Part shown: one piece after another, positions 60,585-64,000 of the stretch
Position numbering within the stretch: the first letter of the stretch is position 1
Layout: each line of letters begins with the position of its first letter
NCBI RefSeq assembly: GCF_035989885.1
Contig: NZ_CP108518.1
Location: forward strand, 248,001 to 312,000
Reading direction: 5' to 3'
Source: Streptomyces sp. NBC_01232
GTDB lineage: Bacteria; Actinomycetota; Actinomycetes; Streptomycetales; Streptomycetaceae
Length of the DNA stretch: 64,000 nucleotides
Program-made: the position numbers and the translations under genes
Notes under the pieces: generated by a model
The model's input: the letters and a program-made list of their open reading frames with translations, nothing else
Told to the model about the DNA's origin: nothing
The model's database searches: none

Positions 60585-61988
60585 CTAGTACTGCAACGGT
60601 GTTTGCTGTGATGGTTTGTTGGCTTCTGGTGGTGTGTGACCGCGTTGTTTGTAGTGGCTGACACGTGCCTGGAACTGTCGTCGCCGTCGCCAGTGTGACC
60701 AGTGCAGGACGTGGTCGATGCTCGGGCGGGGCCGGGTGAGGTAGTGGATCAGGCGTCGGAGTTCGGGAAGGGTGAGGGGTATGAGCTGGGAGGATCCGTT
60801 TCTGCTTTCCCGGTGTCGATTTCGCGGGCCCGCAGGACGGTGAGGCAGGCATGGGCGGCGATGGCCAGGGTCATGTGGCGGTGCCAGCCGTCGTAGCGGC
60901 GGACCTGGTAGTCGTCCAGGCCGCACTCCTGCTTCGCGCTCTGGAAGCATTCCTCGACCGCCCACCGGGCACCGGCGATACGGATCAGCTCGTCGAGTGT
61001 GGTATCGGCCGGGTAGTAGGCGATGTAGTAGGAGATCTCGTCCGGTCGTCGGACGCTGCGGCGGGCGATCACCCAGTGCCGGCGGTCCTCGCGATGCCAG
61101 GGACGGACCTCGACCCTGGCCCAGTCGTAGACCCGCGAGCCGTGGGCTCCCTCCCCGCAGGAACGGCGCTTCCACTTCTGCCGGGGCAGCCCCGGGAACA
61201 GGTCGTGGACGGGGTGGTCGATGGCCCAGCGGGTGACGACGGTGTCGTGCCGGGTGGTGGCCATGACGTGAAAGACATCGGCCCGCTCCAGTTCCGTGCG
61301 CCAGCCTTTGGAGAAGCCGTAGGCGGCATCCGCGGTCACCCACCGGAACGGGATCCGGTCCGTGATCGCCCGGCGGACCATGGCCTTGGCCATCACCACC
61401 TTCGTCTCGAAGCCGACCGTGTCAACGATGCCGGCGGCCCGGCACCGATCGCGGTCATCGGTCCATGACGTGGGCAGATAGAGGCGGCGGTCGATCAACG
61501 TGCGGCCACGGCCGCCGGCATAGGCGAGGAACACCCCGATCTGGGAGTTCTCCGTCCTCCCGGCGGTTCCGGAGTACTGGCGCTGGACGCCGGCCGAGCG
61601 GACACCCTTCTTCAGAAACTCCGTGTCGTCCACGATCAGCACCGCTCCCGGGTCGCCGAGATGCTCGACGACGTAGTCCCGCCCATCGTCCAGGACCTGA
61701 TCCGCGTCCCAGTCGATCCGGTTCAGCAGCCGGTGGATCCGGTCCGGACCCGCATACCCGGCCTCCTCCGCAAGCGTCCAGCCGTTCTTCCGCTCCAAAG
61801 GAGCGATCAGCCCCCGCATATACGCGAGAGCCGACTCCCGCGGCTCCGACCTGGCGAAACGGTGTACGAACCGCTCATGCAGAGCTTTCAGTTCACCAGC
61901 CCACAACCGGGCGTCCCCATGTTCCCCGCCCACGAACCGACCACCAACCGACCTGCCCAATCGTCACGGCAAACACCGGCAGTATTAG
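60585..61988 (-). mobile_element. IS701-type insertion sequence
   Basis: About 1.4 kb. The ends are imperfect inverted repeats: CTAGTACTGCAACGGTGTTT GCTGTGA at 60585-60611 and, on the other strand at 61964-61988, CTAATACTGCCGGTGTTTGC CGTGA. One transposase gene fills the element. It lies 32 bases after the large gene, which is intact. Confidence 0.75.
60749..61960 (-). CDS. IS701-family transposase, C-terminus frameshifted
   Basis: 403 residues in the open part: YAGPDRIHRLLNRIDWDADQ, AVLIVDDTEFLKKGVRSAGV QRQYSGTAGRTENSQIGVFL, WVTADAAYGFSKGW and RWAVEECFQSAKQECGLDDY QVR, the DDE_5 catalytic regions (D in VDD, D in TAD, E in AVEE). Near 60800 the frame changes: SSQLIPLTLPELRRLIHYLT and SHWRRRRQFQARVSHYKQRG continue in another frame to 60585, which is the normal C-terminus. 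The catalytic core is complete, so activity is uncertain. Start TTG at 61960 is tentative. Confidence 0.8.
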   Translation of the reverse strand: MGRSVGGRFVGGEHGDARLWAGELKALHERFVHRFARSEPRESALAYMRGLIAPLERKNGWTLAEEAGYAGPDRIHRLLNRIDWDADQVLDDGRDYVVEHLGDPGAVLIVDDTEFLKKGVRSAGVQRQYSGTAGRTENSQIGVFLAYAGGRGRTLIDRRLYLPTSWTDDRDRCRAAGIVDTVGFETKVVMAKAMVRRAITDRIPFRWVTADAAYGFSKGWRTELERADVFHVMATTRHDTVVTRWAIDHPVHDLFPGLPRQKWKRRSCGEGAHGSRVYDWARVEVRPWHREDRRHWVIARRSVRRPDEISYYIAYYPADTTLDELIRIAGARWAVEECFQSAKQECGLDDYQVRRYDGWHRHMTLAIAAHACLTVLRAREIDTGKAETDPPSSYPSPFPNSDA

Positions 61989-62029
61989 CGCCCGTCTGCA
62001 CGAACCTCAGCGACGAATGTGATCAAGGA

Positions 62030-62120
62030 ACTCGACTTCGTGCACTAGCCGGCGCCCGAACCCGTCCTCGAACGGCGGGCAGCGTTACCCGAGCGTCTCT
62101 CTTCTTCCCCCCGTCATGGG
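62030..62120. other. Short repeat-containing gap
   Basis: Contains no gene. Just beyond it, at 62150-62205, two similar pieces TGGTACTCCTCGGAGGGCAG and TGGTACTTCTCGGAGGGCAA lie in tandem, a small duplication at the end of the next gene. Confidence 0.4.
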
Positions 62121-62489
62121 TCACGCCATGTTGGACCATGGACTGTTCGTTGGCGTGGTACTCCTCGGAGGGCAGCTGTTGAAGTGGTACTTCTCGGAGG
62201 GCAACGAGTCCCATTCGGTATGCGCGCCATCGCGCGGCACCATAAAGAGCGGACGCGATCGGATGACCTCCCCGACCCGTTGCGCGCGCATGACGATCCC
62301 GGGATCATCCGGTGCTGCGTAGCCCTCGGGCATGATGCGAAACTTCACGTCCATCGCCTCGGCATAGGCGATTGCGTCGCTCTCCAGCTCCGCCATGTCC
62401 CTCCCGACCAGCGGGAGACCGTCGTATGCAACCTGGGGACCCTGCACAGCGTCGGCAGCGATGCAAAACAGCCCCACAGCCTGGCTCAC
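62121..62489 (-). CDS. Hypothetical protein, possibly altered at its C-terminus
   Basis: 122 residues: ELESDAIAYAEAMDVKFRIM PEGYAAPDDPGIVMRAQRVG EVIRSRPLFMVPRDGAHTEW DSLPSEKYHF, protein-like, then a tail created by a duplicated segment (the phrase LPSEEYHANEQ in a neighbouring frame looks like the original end). Family unknown. N-terminal 25 residues uncertain. Confidence 0.45.
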   Translation of the reverse strand: MSQAVGLFCIAADAVQGPQVAYDGLPLVGRDMAELESDAIAYAEAMDVKFRIMPEGYAAPDDPGIVMRAQRVGEVIRSRPLFMVPRDGAHTEWDSLPSEKYHFNSCPPRSTTPTNSPWSNMA

Positions 62490-62564
62490 ATAGGCCGTGG
62501 CGGCAGGCGGAGAAGCAGCGGCCTCGCGACGGTGGACTTCGGCCCTCCAAGTCGGCGAGAAGAT

Positions 62565-62665
62565 CGCGTGGTCCCGTCATACGCCACCCCCACCCGCAAA
62601 GCCGCCGGACCCGGCACGGCTTCCGCGGCCTGCGCCAGCATCGGCTCCACCGGCGGCCTGAGCAT
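62565..62665 (-). pseudogene. ATP-dependent DNA ligase N-terminal remnant
   Basis: MLRPPVEPMLAQAAEAVPGP AALRVGVAYDGTT resembles the first 30 residues of actinobacterial ATP-dependent DNA ligases (M-L-x-x-P-x-x-P-M-L-A), ending just before the lysine motif region. No more of the gene is left. 62670-62848 has no recognisable gene. Confidence 0.45.
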
Positions 62666-62848
62666 CACAGGGACCTCCCTCACGGCTTGTCGGCCCCTCT
62701 TCCAGGGTCGGCCAGACCAGCCGGAGGCGGCCCTGCAGGACGGCCATCGCATCATCCATCCGAGGGGCGCAGCGGGCCCGTCACAGGCGCCCTGCGGGGC
62801 TTATGCGGCACGGTAACGGCATGCGTCACCGTCCACCCCGTCCCTGCC

Positions 62849-64000
62849 TCAGCAATTGCGGTCAAGTACGACCACGTCGTCGCCCATGCCGATGACGAGA
62901 CCTTGGCCGACGGCGGTCATGCACTGGGCCCGCGTCGGCAGCGCGACCTTCTCCCGGAGCCGGGCCGGCGCGAGATCCCAGACGTGGACCGTACCGCTGC
63001 CGTCCAAGGTGATGGCCTCCGTACGGTCGTCCCGCGTAGTGCAGGCCACCGCGAGAACTCCTGACGGGTGTCCCGCAAGGGTGGACCGCAGAGTGCCGTC
63101 CGTCAGATCCCACACTTGTACTGCGCTGTCGTTCCCGCCCACGGTCAGCGCGTGGGGACGGCCCTCCAGGACGGTGTCGGCGAGTGCCCGTATCCAGTGG
63201 TGCCCTGTGTGGACGGTGGTGGTGACGCGTCGGCCCTTCTCCGTGAGCCTCCACAGCCGCAGTGCGGCGTCATCGCTGCCCGTGAGAAGGTGGGGGCGGC
63301 CGTCGATGGTGATGGGCTCCATGGCCCGCACCGCCGACCGGGTGCGGTCGCTGTGGAGCGGGTGCTCCACGTCCTCGTCCAGATCCCACACGCGTATGGT
63401 GCGGTCCTGGTCGGAGGTGACCACGTAGGGACGGCCGTTGACGTCCGCCCACGCCACGGTCTCCACCCGGCGGTCGGGTCCGGGAAGGTCCCGAAGCCCG
63501 GTACCTGCGGCAAGGTCCCAGACCCGGGTGACGCCGCAGCAGCCTCCGACCGCAGCGTAGGGGCTGTCGTGGACCGTTGTGCAGGCCAGCGCCTCCACAC
63601 GGTGCCCGTGGGGCAGGGTGCCTCGTTCCGTCCCATCGGCCAGGTCCCAGACCCGTATTGTGGTGTCGCCTCCGGTAACGACGTGCGGACGGCCGTCGAT
63701 CTCCACGGCGTCCACGGCCTGCACGGTCCCGGTGTGGCCCTTGTGTCCCGCGGGCAGGGCGGCGTCACCCAGGTCCCATACGCGCGGGGGCGCGGAATGG
63801 CCGCCGCTCACAGCGTACGGGCGCCCGTCGATCTCCGTGCTGGCCAGCGCGTCCACATAGCCGTGGTGTCCGGTCAGGACGGCGCGCTCCGTGTCCTCGG
63901 TCAGATCCCACACGTGCACCGTGCAGTCACCACCGGCGGTCAACACGTGGGGGCGTCCACCAAGTTCGAAGCAGCTCACGGCAGCTATCCACGAGGTGTG
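62849..64000 (-). CDS. WD40-repeat protein, cut by the window edge
   Basis: The last 384 or so residues of a WD40 beta-propeller: repeated units of about 45-50 residues ending in V-W-D-L (TVHVWDLTEDTERAVLTGHH, TTIRVWDLADGTERGTLPHG, TIRVWDLDEDVEHPLH, AVQVWDLTDGTLRSTLAGH, TVHVWDLAPARLREK). The frame is open through position 64000, so the start lies outside; the internal GTG at 63979 is not the real start. Many such proteins carry an N-terminal kinase, protease or NB-ARC domain, which cannot be seen here. Confidence 0.85.
   Translation of the reverse strand, partial: HTSWIAAVSCFELGGRPHVLTAGGDCTVHVWDLTEDTERAVLTGHHGYVDALASTEIDGRPYAVSGGHSAPPRVWDLGDAALPAGHKGHTGTVQAVDAVEIDGRPHVVTGGDTTIRVWDLADGTERGTLPHGHRVEALACTTVHDSPYAAVGGCCGVTRVWDLAAGTGLRDLPGPDRRVETVAWADVNGRPYVVTSDQDRTIRVWDLDEDVEHPLHSDRTRSAVRAMEPITIDGRPHLLTGSDDAALRLWRLTEKGRRVTTTVHTGHHWIRALADTVLEGRPHALTVGGNDSAVQVWDLTDGTLRSTLAGHPSGVLAVACTTRDDRTEAITLDGSGTVHVWDLAPARLREKVALPTRAQCMTAVGQGLVIGMGDDVVVLDRNC

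Noticed and set aside
1..64000. Search by eye for tRNA, rRNA, riboswitch or CRISPR signatures
   Set aside because: No T-loop/anticodon arrangement, rRNA stretch or spacer array was noticed; a tRNAscan or Infernal run would be needed to be sure.

Overview
The window is very GC-rich, uses GTG and TTG starts freely, and carries families typical of Streptomyces: WXG100 proteins, DUF6461, DUF2267, CsbD, HSP18 with its own regulator, SpoIIAA-like and HATPase_c anti-sigma regulators, DUF6262 recombinase partners and IS701/ISL3/IS110 fragments. I infer a Streptomyces or close relative, probably an accessory (arm-like or plasmid-like) region, because intact genes alternate with an unusually high number of broken genes and mobile-element scars. 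I see no tRNA, rRNA, ribosomal protein or CRISPR array.

Layout. 0-12.4 kb: edge of an APC permease, a secreted HEYGH zinc protease, an exopolysaccharide-type module (NodB deacetylase fused to a GT2 synthase, with a small membrane-anchored partner), a NarL-type two-component pair divergent from a small membrane protein, a frameshifted permease tail and a secreted seven-blade YVTN propeller with RTX calcium repeats. 12.4-31 kb: a decayed zone with isolated intact genes (contractile-tube-like protein, lipoproteins, DHA2 transporter, two DUF6461 proteins, DJ-1/PfpI protein, lamin-tail protein, 2OG-Fe dioxygenase, SulP transporter with a MerR regulator and a perfect 24-bp palindrome) among remnants of recombinases, transposases, an HNH nuclease, a ricin-lectin domain and others.

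32-38 kb: a stress cluster with two CsbD proteins, two DUF2267 proteins, HSP18 and its divergent regulator, a SpoIIAA-like antagonist, a chimeric and interrupted ku, and a glycogen-binding CBM48 protein. 38.4-42.5 kb: the most striking locus, a compact minus-strand operon of two WXG100 proteins, a 568-aa toxin with a C-terminal RNase A-like domain, an unknown protein, an orphan RNase A-like half-domain and a CdiI-type immunity protein.

42.6-56.4 kb: a degraded Tn554-like trio of recombinase genes, a HEAT-repeat protein, DUF4240, an ArsR-type regulator divergent from an MFS exporter with a palindromic operator, a truncated restriction-fold toxin with its probable immunity protein, and fragments of a helicase, TPR proteins and IS elements. 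A 141-bp MITE-like element with 20-bp inverted repeats and an 8-bp target duplication lies just upstream of the last large gene. 56.4-64 kb: a 1373-aa protein of unknown function, an IS701-type element with a frameshift near the end of its transposase, a DNA-ligase scrap and a WD40 protein running off the edge.

The likely cooperating units are: the polysaccharide module; the sensor kinase/regulator pair; MerR/SulP; HSP18 and its regulator; the WXG100-toxin-immunity operon; and the ArsR/MFS pair. Family names come from remembered sequence features, not from searches.
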